Notes under the pieces: generated by a model
Database searches by the model: none
Seen by the model: only the letters and a program-made list of their open reading frames with translations
What the model was told of the DNA's origin: nothing
Source: Neotamlana sedimentorum
GTDB taxonomy: Bacteria; Bacteroidota; Bacteroidia; Flavobacteriales; Flavobacteriaceae
Assembly: GCF_000943565.1 (NCBI RefSeq)
Contig: NZ_JTDW01000005.1
Coordinates: 1-64,000, forward strand
DNA length: 64,000 bases
Direction: 5' to 3'
Program-made: the position numbers and the translations under genes
Shown here: one piece after another, positions 18,991 to 27,920 of the stretch
Numbering within the stretch: the stretch's first letter is position 1
Layout: every line of letters starts with the position of its first letter

Positions 18991-19512
18991 TTAAAAGCCT
19001 GAAGTTAAACCTCTTATTATTCCTTCTTTTTCTAAGCGTTTTCGCAATTGATTGTATTGTACATTAACAATTATACCTATTTTATACTCTCGTTTACTTA
19101 TTTTTAAACGATCACCAGGGGCTACACTGCCATCTGTCGCCGATGACACATATTTTAAATACTCGCCACCATCTGCAAAAAAATTGTCGAAAAATTCTTG
19201 ATATTCATCTTCCTTACTTACATCATCAGATAAAGGTTTTAATGAAGTACAACCTTGTCCTCCGCCGGCATATCCCTTAAAAATAATACCATGAACAGCA
19301 TTTTTCATTCCACTAGATATGGCATGCTTAGGGTTTTTAGAGTATGACCAAACTTTAATAAGTTTAGAACCTTGTTTGGCAATACCTTCGCATTCGATAT
19401 CGTAACGCCAAATTTTTGTATCCTTATTTGCTTTATTTTTTTTCCATTGTGCATTTACTGTACATGAAAAAGCAAACAATATAACTAGTATTAAACTATT
19501 TTTTAATTTCAT
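18991..19512 (-). CDS. Small exported protein, LPP20/FlgT-like pattern (second gene of exported operon)
   Basis: A 173-residue protein with a signal peptide ending near residue 22 (CTVNAQW); the cysteine before the cleavage site does not sit in a convincing lipobox. The mature part has WRYDIECEGIAKQGSKLIKVWSY, a helical AISSGMKNAVHGIIFKG segment, FFDNFFADGGEYLKYVS, and an ending VNVQYNQLRKRLEKEGII. The order helix, strand with FF, strand, and closing L..RLEKEGI recalls the LPP20/FlgT N-terminal family of envelope proteins, but this is a pattern judgement only. It lies 17 bases after the first gene and 11 bases before the third. Confidence 0.7.
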   Translation of the reverse strand: MKLKNSLILVILFAFSCTVNAQWKKNKANKDTKIWRYDIECEGIAKQGSKLIKVWSYSKNPKHAISSGMKNAVHGIIFKGYAGGGQGCTSLKPLSDDVSKEDEYQEFFDNFFADGGEYLKYVSSATDGSVAPGDRLKISKREYKIGIIVNVQYNQLRKRLEKEGIIRGLTSGF

Positions 19513-19529
19513 AATTTATTGGTTTAAGA

Positions 19530-20822
19530 TTAATTAATTTGTCGAATTAGCATTCCTGAAAAGTACTTATTAGTAGGTCCACTAAATGTTGTATATTCAA
19601 ATTCTGTATTGTTTTCCTCGTCTGCTAAATATCGATTGTCCCAAATATGACTTTTGTCTACTTTTATTACTCCTACTCTTTTATATTCAGTAAGGCCCTC
19701 TTTATTTATAACTTGTTCTAAAACTTCATACTTATCTCCTTTTTCTAACCCTTCTTTCAACCCTATTTTTGCAGAAAGTGGATCTCCGCTTAATAAAGGT
19801 GTTTTAGTTCTAAACACTTCGTACTTTCGTTGTAGTTTGGCAATAACATTATCTGTGGCTCTTATTGTTGCTAAAGCAATCAATTCATCATTACCTTTAT
19901 TTGACATCGATGTACTCTGCACATCGGCCCATGAGGTTTCTATTCCTACTAAATCTAATTTAAAAATATCGGTTTCATCAAAAGCTTTTTTTCTATCTAA
20001 ATCTAAATTTTCATCATCAGTCCAAAAATCATTATAAAAAATCGAAGCAACCTCATCATTCCAAACTAGTTTATATAAATATGCTGTTGATTTAACAATA
20101 TAACCTTTACCTACAAACTCAACACCTTTTGACGTTGCATTAGCTGCAATTGCCAAACTATTATTACCTGCTTTTGATGCTATTGAAGATATAGAGTTTA
20201 ATACACCTGAGGTCTTTTTAGCAACTTCTTCTTTACTTGTGTACTTATAATTATTAACGATAACAAAAGTATTTTTAATTAGCTCTTCTCCAGCATCAGC
20301 CAACATAGAAAGTCCTCTTTCGTTACTTCGTGCAACCTTAATATCTAAATCTGACGCGTTATAAAAACCTCTTTCTGAAATTAAAGTCATATTAAAACCT
20401 CCTTTTTCACTTCTATTAAACCATTTGGCTATCATAGCTTTTGCTATATCGTTATTGGTTAACTGAGCAGATATTTGAGCTTCTAACTGATCTCGTTCTT
20501 CTTTTTTTTTCACACCTACTTTTGATAATAAACTCTTCTTTTTTTCATTAGCTTCAAGGACTTCTTCCTTTTCAATTTCTAAACTATCTAACTTAGGAAT
20601 AACTCTTAGAGAAACAATATGGTCGTTAAATTTTTCAGGAATTTTTAAACTCTCGAAGGTCGTTTTTATAACATCTGCATGCTCTATACTATCGTTAGCC
20701 ACCATAAAGGTATATAACGAACTACGTTTGTATTTAATATCGATAGGAGTTTCATTCTGTGCATACGACGGAAAACTTAAAACAAGGGCAATGCATAGAA
20801 GTCTAATTGTTAATAGATTCAT
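19530..20822 (-). CDS. Exported protein of unknown function (first gene of exported operon)
   Basis: A 430-residue protein with a signal peptide (cleavage near SYAQN, residue 22). I do not recognise the family. It has a short lysine-rich coiled stretch (about 90-115), then a segment with GEELIKNTFVIVNNYKY, small-residue helices (SSIASKAGNNSLAIAANATSKGVEFVGKGYIV), and a beta-rich region with AYLYKLVWNDEVASIFYNDFW. The C-terminus contains a KIGLKEGLEKGDKYEVLEQV segment followed by YKRVGVIKVDKSHIWDNR, which looks like a small beta domain. No cytoplasmic or catalytic motif is seen. It is the first of four closely spaced genes that all encode exported proteins, with 119 bases of upstream non-coding sequence to house the promoter. 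Confidence 0.75.
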   Translation of the reverse strand: MNLLTIRLLCIALVLSFPSYAQNETPIDIKYKRSSLYTFMVANDSIEHADVIKTTFESLKIPEKFNDHIVSLRVIPKLDSLEIEKEEVLEANEKKKSLLSKVGVKKKEERDQLEAQISAQLTNNDIAKAMIAKWFNRSEKGGFNMTLISERGFYNASDLDIKVARSNERGLSMLADAGEELIKNTFVIVNNYKYTSKEEVAKKTSGVLNSISSIASKAGNNSLAIAANATSKGVEFVGKGYIVKSTAYLYKLVWNDEVASIFYNDFWTDDENLDLDRKKAFDETDIFKLDLVGIETSWADVQSTSMSNKGNDELIALATIRATDNVIAKLQRKYEVFRTKTPLLSGDPLSAKIGLKEGLEKGDKYEVLEQVINKEGLTEYKRVGVIKVDKSHIWDNRYLADEENNTEFEYTTFSGPTNKYFSGMLIRQIN

Positions 20823-20941
20823 TATGAGTAATTAAAATGTTAATAGCTACTGTAAACCTAATAATTATTTGCTAAGAAAAGAGTACCGTTCATCGATTAA
20901 AATAAACGTTTCATATAAAATAAATTTTAATAAAAACAGGA

Positions 20942-21895
20942 TTATTTCTTTTTATCCGGAAATTTACGTAGAAATTGAAGCGATGCATTTAGCTCATAAC
21001 CTAATAATAATATATTAGCATTAAGCCATAAATAAAATAATAGAATTAATAATGCACCAATAGAACCATAAAGTTTATTGTATTGACTAAAATTTTCAAT
21101 ATAAATACCAAATAAAAATGAGGTTATCATAATTAAAATTGTAGTAAATAAAGCTCCAATCGAAAAAAACCTTGATTGTTTACCTTCTTGAGTTCCAAAG
21201 TAATACAGCGTAGATGTTGCCAAGTAAACCATTATTACAAAAAAGGTATATTTAACTACATTGGCCCAAAACACACCATTTACGTCTACTTCTAGCCTAC
21301 TTTCTTTTAAAGCGCCAACTAATCCCTCAACAACATAAATTTGAAAATAACCCAAAACGGCAATAGTTAAAATAAGTAAGAAGGTTAAAATTAGGGCAAT
21401 TCCTAATGCATAAATATATTGTCTAAATACATTTCTAGTGAGTTGTTCATGATATGAGTTTTCGAACCCTGAAAACACAGCATTTACACCGTTTGCCATT
21501 AAAAGTAACGATAAAACAAAAACCGAAGATAACAAACCTCCTCGCGGCGATTTATCTATATTTTCAAAAATATTAGTAAAGAAAAAATCTGAAGTTGTTG
21601 GCGGTAAAAACGATTCTAAAAAATGTAAAAACTCAATTTTAAAGTCATCAATAGGTACATATGGAATAATTATTAACACGAACAATAAAAACGGGAACAA
21701 CGCTGTAAAAAAACTAAATGCAATTGCACTTGCTCGTGTTGTTAAAGCGCCTTTAACAATTCCTGTTATATAGAGTTCTAATAAATCATAAAATGAGAGT
21801 CCGACTAGCCCTGGTAGTTTTATTTTTTTAAAAAACCTAACTAAGACATTTACTATAGGGATCTTATTTAGACTGTCTTCGATAGGTTTACTCAT
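20942..21895 (-). CDS. YihY/virulence factor BrkB family membrane protein
   Basis: A 317-residue inner-membrane protein with about six hydrophobic segments. Family hallmarks are the TTRASAIAFSFFTALFPFLLF segment near residue 60, PYVPIDDF, NGVNAVFSGFENSY, and the C-terminal YNKLYGSIGALLILLFYLWLNANILLLGYELNA block. The family was once called ribonuclease BN in error; its true function is unsettled (possibly transport or cell-envelope lipid related). The longest frame begins at a TTG (21898); the next codon is ATG (21895), preferred. It lies between the exported-protein operon and nadC on the same strand and may be transcribed with nadC (90-base gap). Confidence 0.9.
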   Translation of the reverse strand: MSKPIEDSLNKIPIVNVLVRFFKKIKLPGLVGLSFYDLLELYITGIVKGALTTRASAIAFSFFTALFPFLLFVLIIIPYVPIDDFKIEFLHFLESFLPPTTSDFFFTNIFENIDKSPRGGLLSSVFVLSLLLMANGVNAVFSGFENSYHEQLTRNVFRQYIYALGIALILTFLLILTIAVLGYFQIYVVEGLVGALKESRLEVDVNGVFWANVVKYTFFVIMVYLATSTLYYFGTQEGKQSRFFSIGALFTTILIMITSFLFGIYIENFSQYNKLYGSIGALLILLFYLWLNANILLLGYELNASLQFLRKFPDKKK

Positions 21896-21985
21896 CAATA
21901 CTAAGCATTAATTTATTACAAAGTTAATAAAAGTATGTAATGAAACGGTCGAAATAAAAATAACACAGGTAATTTTTACCTAAAA

Positions 21986-22846
21986 CTATTTTACGGCTTT
22001 AAGACTTAAATCCATATTATAAACCGAATGAGTTAAAGCACCACTAGATATATAATTTACTCCACATTCTGCATAAAACCTAATCGTGTCTTCATTAATA
22101 TTACCTGAAGATTCTGTTAAACACTTATTTCCAATAAGTTTTACAGCTTTTCGGGTATCTTCGTAGTCAAAATTATCGAGCATAATACGGTAAATACCAT
22201 CATTTTGTAAAATTTCTTCAACTTCGGTTAAATTTCTAGCCTCAACCATAATTTGTAAATCTTTTTTGGTATCCTTTAGGTAGTTTTTGGTCATTTCAAT
22301 AGCCTTAGTAATACCTCCTGCAAAATCTATATGATTATCTTTAAGCATAATCATATCGTATAAAGCAAATCTATGATTCTCTCCACCACCTATTTTCACT
22401 GCCCATTTCTCTAATACACGAATACCAGGTGTGGTTTTACGAGTGTCTAAAATTTTAGTGCCCGTACCTTCTATCAAATCGACAAACATTTTTGTTTTAG
22501 TGGCAATCGCACTCATACGTTGCATCGCGTTTAAAACAGTTCGTTCGGCTTTTAAAATGGACTGAGAAGATCCTTCAACATACATAACCACATCTCCAAA
22601 CGATACTGATGTTCCATCTTCAATTTTTACATCAAGTCGTAAATTTTTATCAACATAAGCAAATACCTTTTTCGCAAAATTAACACCTCCAATAATACCT
22701 TTATCTTTTACTAAAAGTTTTGCACGTCCTCTCGCATTATCAGGAATACAAGCTAGCGAGCTATGATCGCCATCACCAACATCTTCTCTAATTGCATTAG
22801 CAATAATCATTTTAACTTCTGTATCGAACTGCTCTTGTGTAATCAT
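21986..22846 (-). CDS. nadC: Nicotinate-nucleotide pyrophosphorylase (carboxylating)
   Basis: A 286-residue quinolinate phosphoribosyltransferase, which forms nicotinate mononucleotide from quinolinate and PRPP in de novo NAD synthesis. Signatures are REDVGDGDHSS at the N-terminus, ERTVLNAMQRMSAIAT, LDTRKTTPGIRVLEKWAVKIGGGENHR, LYDMIMLKDNHI, and the closing ESSGNI and YISSGALTHS. The longest frame begins with a TTG at 22873 that would add nine residues; the ATG at 22846 gives the usual length and is preferred. nadA and nadB are not in the window. Confidence 0.96.
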   Translation of the reverse strand: MITQEQFDTEVKMIIANAIREDVGDGDHSSLACIPDNARGRAKLLVKDKGIIGGVNFAKKVFAYVDKNLRLDVKIEDGTSVSFGDVVMYVEGSSQSILKAERTVLNAMQRMSAIATKTKMFVDLIEGTGTKILDTRKTTPGIRVLEKWAVKIGGGENHRFALYDMIMLKDNHIDFAGGITKAIEMTKNYLKDTKKDLQIMVEARNLTEVEEILQNDGIYRIMLDNFDYEDTRKAVKLIGNKCLTESSGNINEDTIRFYAECGVNYISSGALTHSVYNMDLSLKAVK

Positions 22847-22870
22847 TTGTTTTTTTGCGTTAGTTTTGAA

Positions 22871-22878
22871 CAAAAATA
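22871..22878 (-). promoter_or_regulatory. nadC: Candidate -7 element upstream of nadC
   Basis: Minus-strand TATTTTTG (22878-22871) matches TAnnTTTG and lies 25 bases before the chosen nadC ATG. This position also argues against the TTG start at 22873, which would lie inside the element. No clear -33 box is seen. Confidence 0.35.
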
Positions 22879-22897
22879 AAAAAATGTGCGACTTTAT

Positions 22898-22982
22898 TAA
22901 ATTTTACTTTTATGAATTTGGTATTTATGTCGAATTTAAATTCATTATTCATAATTTCGTACTATAAATTTTACTTTTATGA
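22898..22982 (+). repeat. Perfect 18-bp direct repeat flanking a leader ORF before rlmH
   Basis: TAAATTTTACTTTTATGA occurs at 22898-22915 and again at 22965-22982, offset by 67 bases. Each copy contains an ATG; the second is the rlmH start. The first ATG (22912) opens a 25-codon frame that runs to 22989 and overlaps the rlmH start in another frame. The duplication therefore copies the translation-initiation region. Confidence 0.75.
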
Positions 22983-23452
22983 CGATTAAGCTTATTGCCA
23001 TTGGAAAAACAGATAGTAAACCATTGTTATCATTAATTACTGAATACGAAAAAAGATTAGGTTTTTATGTAAAATTTATTTTTGAGCTTATTCCAGATAT
23101 TAAAAACTCCAAACATTTAAGTGAAGCACAACAAAAGCAAAAAGAAGGTGACCTTATTTTAAGTAATATTAACAATAACGATGTTTTAGTTTTACTTGAT
23201 GAAAATGGTAAGCATTATGACTCTGTATCCTTTGCTAATTATTTACAAAAACATATGAATTCGGGTATTAAACAACTTGTTTTTGTTATTGGAGGCCCCT
23301 ATGGATTCTCTGAAGAAGTTTATAAAAAAGCTAATGGGAAAATATCACTTTCGAAAATGACATTTTCCCATCAAATGATTCGTTTATTTTTTATAGAGCA
23401 ATTATATAGAGGATTTACTATTTTACGAAATGAACCCTACCATCACCGCTAA
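22979..23452 (+). CDS. rlmH: 23S rRNA (pseudouridine1915-N3)-methyltransferase RlmH
   Basis: A 157-residue SPOUT-class methyltransferase that modifies pseudouridine 1915 in helix 69 of 23S rRNA. The sequence has MTIKLIAIGKTD at the start, LLDENGKHYDSVSFA, the cofactor-binding loop VFVIGGPYGFSEEV, LSLSKMTFSHQMIRLFF-like knot residues, and the closing YRGFTILRNEPYHH. The length is normal. Its stop codon overlaps the stop of the converging ribosome hibernation gene by 4 bases. Confidence 0.97.
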   Translation: MTIKLIAIGKTDSKPLLSLITEYEKRLGFYVKFIFELIPDIKNSKHLSEAQQKQKEGDLILSNINNNDVLVLLDENGKHYDSVSFANYLQKHMNSGIKQLVFVIGGPYGFSEEVYKKANGKISLSKMTFSHQMIRLFFIEQLYRGFTILRNEPYHHR

Positions 23453-23748
23453 TGTACTTTTAATATTTGTTTTCGCTTTTTTAATTGTCGCTCTAAATCG
23501 GCTATAGTTTCTCTAATTGACACTTCAAAATTATGGGTATTAGAAGTTGCGAAAAGTCGTGGTCCTGGTAAACTTAATTCTATATTACAAATTTTACCTC
23601 TATTAAAGTCTTTTTCATCTTGTTTAAAATGTACAGTTGCGCTTATTAAGAACTCAAACTTTTTAAATAAGTTATCTAACTTATCTTTTGTGAAATTTGA
23701 TAATGTTTCACTTGTATTTAACCCTACGTATTGAATATTTACTGTCAT
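23449..23748 (-). CDS. hpf: Ribosome hibernation-promoting factor (HPF/RaiA family, short form)
   Basis: A 99-residue protein with the HPF/YfiA fold pattern: VNIQYVGLNTSETLSNFTKDKLDNL, a strand with ATVHFKQDEKDFNRGKICNIELSLPG, then FEVSIRETIADLERQLKKRKQ. Short HPF proteins bind the decoding region of idle ribosomes in stationary phase. The long C-terminal dimerisation domain of the long form is absent. Its convergent 4-base overlap with rlmH, another ribosome-directed gene, is notable. It starts at an ATG with no close upstream gene. Confidence 0.93.
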   Translation of the reverse strand: MTVNIQYVGLNTSETLSNFTKDKLDNLFKKFEFLISATVHFKQDEKDFNRGKICNIELSLPGPRLFATSNTHNFEVSIRETIADLERQLKKRKQILKVH

Positions 23749-23846
23749 AACATCTAAAATTTAGTTTAAATTATATTATAAAAGTAACACTTAATATGTT
23801 TAAGTTTTCTGATAAAAATCATAAAATCTGGTTAAACCTTTACAAT

Positions 23847-24263
23847 TTATATTTTACCTTCTCGCTGAAGTTTTTCGAAAATAGCGTGCAGCTCTCCCCG
23901 TTTTATTGGTTTTATAATATAGTCTGATATATCTGATATGTCTTTTGCTCTTTCAATATCGGCAGGATCAACTGATGAGGACACCATAAAAATTATTATT
24001 TTTTTACCTACTTTAGGCTTTATTTTTACGTATTCTGCCATAAATTGAAAACCATCCATTATAGGCATGTTAATATCTAAAAATATAACGTCTGGGAGTT
24101 TATTTATGTCACCTAAATGCTTTAATAGAAAATTACAAGCCTCTTCTCCATCGTAAAAAGCCATGATATTCTTTTCTAAATTTAACTTTTTAAGAGTTTG
24201 TAAAGTAGTGAATTGATAAATTTCGTCATCATCAACAATACAAATATTTACAACTTTACTCAT
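23847..24263 (-). CDS. Single-domain response regulator
   Basis: A 138-residue stand-alone receiver domain with the acidic pair (CIVDDDE), the phospho-acceptor aspartate in DVIFLDINMPIMDG near residue 58, the conserved serine (FMVSSSV) and the lysine in YIIKPI. It has no output domain, so it should act by protein-protein contact or as a phosphorelay intermediate. It starts 19 bases after the multi-PAS kinase gene, so the two form a two-gene operon, and the kinase is its likely partner. Confidence 0.94.
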   Translation of the reverse strand: MSKVVNICIVDDDEIYQFTTLQTLKKLNLEKNIMAFYDGEEACNFLLKHLGDINKLPDVIFLDINMPIMDGFQFMAEYVKIKPKVGKKIIIFMVSSSVDPADIERAKDISDISDYIIKPIKRGELHAIFEKLQREGKI

Positions 24264-24282
24264 TTATATTATTTTGGTTAGT

Positions 24283-27200
24283 TTAAATGTTATTAAAGTT
24301 TATTACAAACGTTGTCCCTTTATCTATTTCACTAGACACAACAATGCTCCCCCCCATACTTTCAACTTGAGCTTTCGTCATAAAAAGACCTACTCCTTTT
24401 GCTAGAGGATGTTTATGGAATACTTGATTTAAACCAAATATTTTATCACCATATCTTTTCATATCTATTCCTAAACCATTATCTTCAATCATAAACTTTA
24501 CGCTCTTGTCATTATTTAATTTTGAACTGATTTTAATTACTGGTGTACGTTTTTTGGAACGGTACTTTATTGCGTTTTCCACTAAATTAAGTAAAATACT
24601 TTCAAAATACTGTTTATTATATTTAATTTTATTTACTTCTGAAAAATCACTAATTAAAATAGCACTGCTTTCTGTTATTTGTGAGCTCAATAGCTGTTTT
24701 ACCTTGAAATGTATTTCATCGAAAAATATAATTTCCTGATTAACTTCAGCATTTTTTATTCTTAAAGCCTCTACTAAAGTATTTAAGGTTATTGTTAAAC
24801 GGTTTATTACAATATTAAATTTGTCAAAAATTAAACCTTTTTCTACTTTACTTTCTGAATCAAAATAGAGATCTAATAACGCATTAAGATTACTTACAGG
24901 TGCTCTTAAATTATGAGATGTAATTTGCGCAAAATCTGACAACTGCTTGTTTTGACTTATAAGTCGTTTTGCTAAGGTTTCTAATCTTGAATTAGTTTTT
25001 AAAATATGCTGTTGCTCCTGAATTTGATTTGTTCTATCCTGAAATGTCCCTTTAAGTAAAATAGGAGTACCATTTTTATTTAGCTCAACCTCACCATTTA
25101 TAAGAATATTTTTTACTTTTCCTGTGTTAGTTATAACTCTATGTTTAATATTGGTATCGAACTTATTATTCACTAAAATTTTATTAAAGGTGTTAATAAC
25201 AAATTCTTTATCTTCCGGGTGCACATAATTTGATACATAATCATTAAAGAAGGATATTTTATCTGGTGGATTATTTATTTCAAGAATATTTAGTATCCCT
25301 TGAGACCAAATAAAGTTATCATTTTCAGAAGTATAAATCCAATTACCAATTTTTGCCAAATCTTCAGCAAAACTTAACATTTCATTTTTATTCTTTATTT
25401 CTACTTCAGCTTCTTTTTCAAAAGTTATATCTTTCGTGATGCCTTTAATCATAACAATGTCTCCATTATTATTTTTTATAGCCTCTGCATTAGACATAAT
25501 ACTTTTTATTTTACCCTTGGCCGTAATAATACGGTGCTCTTCTGTTTCAATAAATTTGTTTTTATTAAATAAATTTTCATGTAATTGTATTACCTCTTCT
25601 TTATCTTCTGGATGCACAAAGGTGTAATAATACTCAAAAGTAAGTTTTTGGTTAAAATCTTCTAACTCAAAAATATCATACATTCCATCAGACCAAACAA
25701 TTTCGTTGGTTAACAAATTAATTTCCCAACTTCCCATCTTAGCAAAATGTTCTGCAAAATTTAGAATTTCATTTTTACGTAGTAATTCTTTTTCTGCTTC
25801 AATTTCTTTAGTTATATCTCTAATAACAGCTGAAATAAGTATGCCTTCTTCTGTTTTTAGTGGGCTTAAACTAATTTGTATTGGAAATTCTTTCCCATTC
25901 TTTTTAATAGCGTATAAATCTTTCCTTTCGTTTAAATTTATAGATTTAGGTTTTTTGATAAAGCCTTCACGATTACTTTTATGATATTTTAAATAGCGTG
26001 CTGGCAAAAGTACATCGACAGACTTTCCTAAGAACTCCTCTTTTTTATAACCAAATAAATCTACAGCCTTTTGGTTTACTATCTGAATCTTGGAATTTTC
26101 ATCTGAAATAATCATCGCGTCTGCCGCCGACTCTAATAACCCTTTAAACTTTAATTCCTCCTCTCGTTGTTGGGTAATATCTTGGCATGTTCCAATTATT
26201 TCTACAACCTCGTTATTTTGGTTAGTAATTACTTTACCTAATAAATGAACATTTTTTACTTTTCCATTGGTTGTTACTATTCTATGAATAAAATCATCTT
26301 GAAATTTTTTGTTTAAAATAGAGTTTTGTACAAAGTGCGATACTTTGTTTTTATCATCTGGGTGAACAAAGTTAAAATAGGTTTGATAATTTAAGTTTAA
26401 TTTAGAATCTTCTAAACCAAATATTTTATATAAGTTTTTAGACCACTTTACGTCATCAGTAACTAAGTTCCAACTGTAATTGCCCATTAAAGCAATTTCT
26501 TCTGCAAAAGTTAATAACTCATTTCTCTTAAGTAATTCATTCTTTGCTTTTTTCTCTTTAGTAATATCCTGAATTACACCAAATAGACGTACAACCTTAC
26601 CATTAATAAACTCTACCTGCCCTATAGAACGCACCCAAACAACATTACCTTTTAAGGTTACAAGCTCGAGCTCTTCATCGAAAGGAGCTCCGTTTTCTAA
26701 AGATTTATTTAATACACTACTTATCGTGTCTCTACTCCTTCCTTCTTTATAAAAGCTAAGAGCTGTGGTTACATTTGGAACATAATCTTCCGGTACTTCA
26801 TGTATTTCTCGAACAATTTTACTCCAATGAAGTTGTTCTTTTTCTAAATCTAATTCCCAAGTACCTATTCTTGCGATTTCATTGGTTTTCTCTAATATTT
26901 TATTTGTTCGTACTCGCTCTCTATTTTTTAATTTTGCATTTGTAATATCCTGGAAAACACCATATAACCTATTCACTTTTCCATTTACACACTCTGCTTG
27001 TCCTATTTTACGAACATAAATTTGTTTACCTTTAAAGGTTACCATTTCTAACTCTACATCAAATGATTGCCCATTTTTAACTAAATTAGAAATTAATTGT
27101 ACTATTTTTTTTCGGCTTTCACCTTCTTTGTAAAATGGTAAACTTTCAGATTTTTTAGCTTTAAAATCTTTGGGCAACTCTAAAATCTCTTTAGTTATAT

Positions 27201-27660
27201 CATTTAAATCATATTCCTCTGTTTCTAAATCTAATTCCCAAATACCAATTCTTGCAACTTTATTAGTGCTTTGTAGTATTTTTTCTATCCTCTCTTTCTC
27301 TATTCTCTGTTCTCTTTCTTTTGTAATATCTCCAGTAAACATTATTAAGCCACCAATGTTACCATTAGTTTCGTACCAAGGTCTTACATCCCAAAAAATC
27401 CATTGCGTTGTTCCATCGGCACGCTTAAATGGCGCTTCACTACATTTATCAATAGCTCCGTTCAAACATTCTTTGTGCTTTTTCTTCCAATCATCTCCAA
27501 TTTCTGGAAAAACATCATAATGCGAACGCCCAACTATTACTTCATCTTCTTTATTATAATCTTTTAGCCATTTTTGAGATACAGCTATATAAACCATATT
27601 TTTATCTAACATGGCAACTGATGTTGGTGACTGCTCAATGAAAATTTTATTATACCTCAC
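24283..27660 (-). CDS. Multi-PAS sensor histidine kinase
   Basis: A 1125-residue cytoplasmic kinase without signal peptide or membrane segment. About seven PAS/PAC units precede the kinase core: approximate starts at residues 5, 130, 252, 380, 503, 630 and 755, with repeated RIGTWELDL, MGSWEINL and QDIT motifs. The phospho-acceptor region is near residue 905 (ASHNLRAPVSNL), and the ATPase domain shows the N box (LVENAIKYRS), DNGLGID, GVGLFM and GTTFVINF at the end. The start is GTG (27660): the frame has a stop 15-18 bases upstream and no ATG before the first PAS. The pair with the downstream receiver protein resembles redox or ligand-sensing systems, but the signals cannot be read from the sequence. 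Confidence 0.93.
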   Translation of the reverse strand: MRYNKIFIEQSPTSVAMLDKNMVYIAVSQKWLKDYNKEDEVIVGRSHYDVFPEIGDDWKKKHKECLNGAIDKCSEAPFKRADGTTQWIFWDVRPWYETNGNIGGLIMFTGDITKEREQRIEKERIEKILQSTNKVARIGIWELDLETEEYDLNDITKEILELPKDFKAKKSESLPFYKEGESRKKIVQLISNLVKNGQSFDVELEMVTFKGKQIYVRKIGQAECVNGKVNRLYGVFQDITNAKLKNRERVRTNKILEKTNEIARIGTWELDLEKEQLHWSKIVREIHEVPEDYVPNVTTALSFYKEGRSRDTISSVLNKSLENGAPFDEELELVTLKGNVVWVRSIGQVEFINGKVVRLFGVIQDITKEKKAKNELLKRNELLTFAEEIALMGNYSWNLVTDDVKWSKNLYKIFGLEDSKLNLNYQTYFNFVHPDDKNKVSHFVQNSILNKKFQDDFIHRIVTTNGKVKNVHLLGKVITNQNNEVVEIIGTCQDITQQREEELKFKGLLESAADAMIISDENSKIQIVNQKAVDLFGYKKEEFLGKSVDVLLPARYLKYHKSNREGFIKKPKSINLNERKDLYAIKKNGKEFPIQISLSPLKTEEGILISAVIRDITKEIEAEKELLRKNEILNFAEHFAKMGSWEINLLTNEIVWSDGMYDIFELEDFNQKLTFEYYYTFVHPEDKEEVIQLHENLFNKNKFIETEEHRIITAKGKIKSIMSNAEAIKNNNGDIVMIKGITKDITFEKEAEVEIKNKNEMLSFAEDLAKIGNWIYTSENDNFIWSQGILNILEINNPPDKISFFNDYVSNYVHPEDKEFVINTFNKILVNNKFDTNIKHRVITNTGKVKNILINGEVELNKNGTPILLKGTFQDRTNQIQEQQHILKTNSRLETLAKRLISQNKQLSDFAQITSHNLRAPVSNLNALLDLYFDSESKVEKGLIFDKFNIVINRLTITLNTLVEALRIKNAEVNQEIIFFDEIHFKVKQLLSSQITESSAILISDFSEVNKIKYNKQYFESILLNLVENAIKYRSKKRTPVIKISSKLNNDKSVKFMIEDNGLGIDMKRYGDKIFGLNQVFHKHPLAKGVGLFMTKAQVESMGGSIVVSSEIDKGTTFVINFNNI

Positions 27661-27920
27661 TTTAACTCTAATTATTTATTAGTTTTAAAAAACACAGAAT
27701 ACTCCTTAACTTTATACAACCTCATAAATCACTATAGTTAAGACACTTAAAAATAGAAAAGTCACTGTATTTATTATTATATATATTTAAAAAAAATCAG
27801 ACAAGGTGAGAGAAAATAAAATGATTTTTTTTACAAATATATCCATAAAAAATAAATTGGGAAATATTTGCTTTCTAAGCGATTTGGTGGCTATTTTTAG
27901 CATTATAAAATCATCAAATT

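Noticed and set aside
19654-20037. 127-residue plus-strand frame opposite the first exported-operon gene
   Set aside because: The minus-strand gene has a signal peptide, an in-operon position and a normal start, whereas this frame has none of these.
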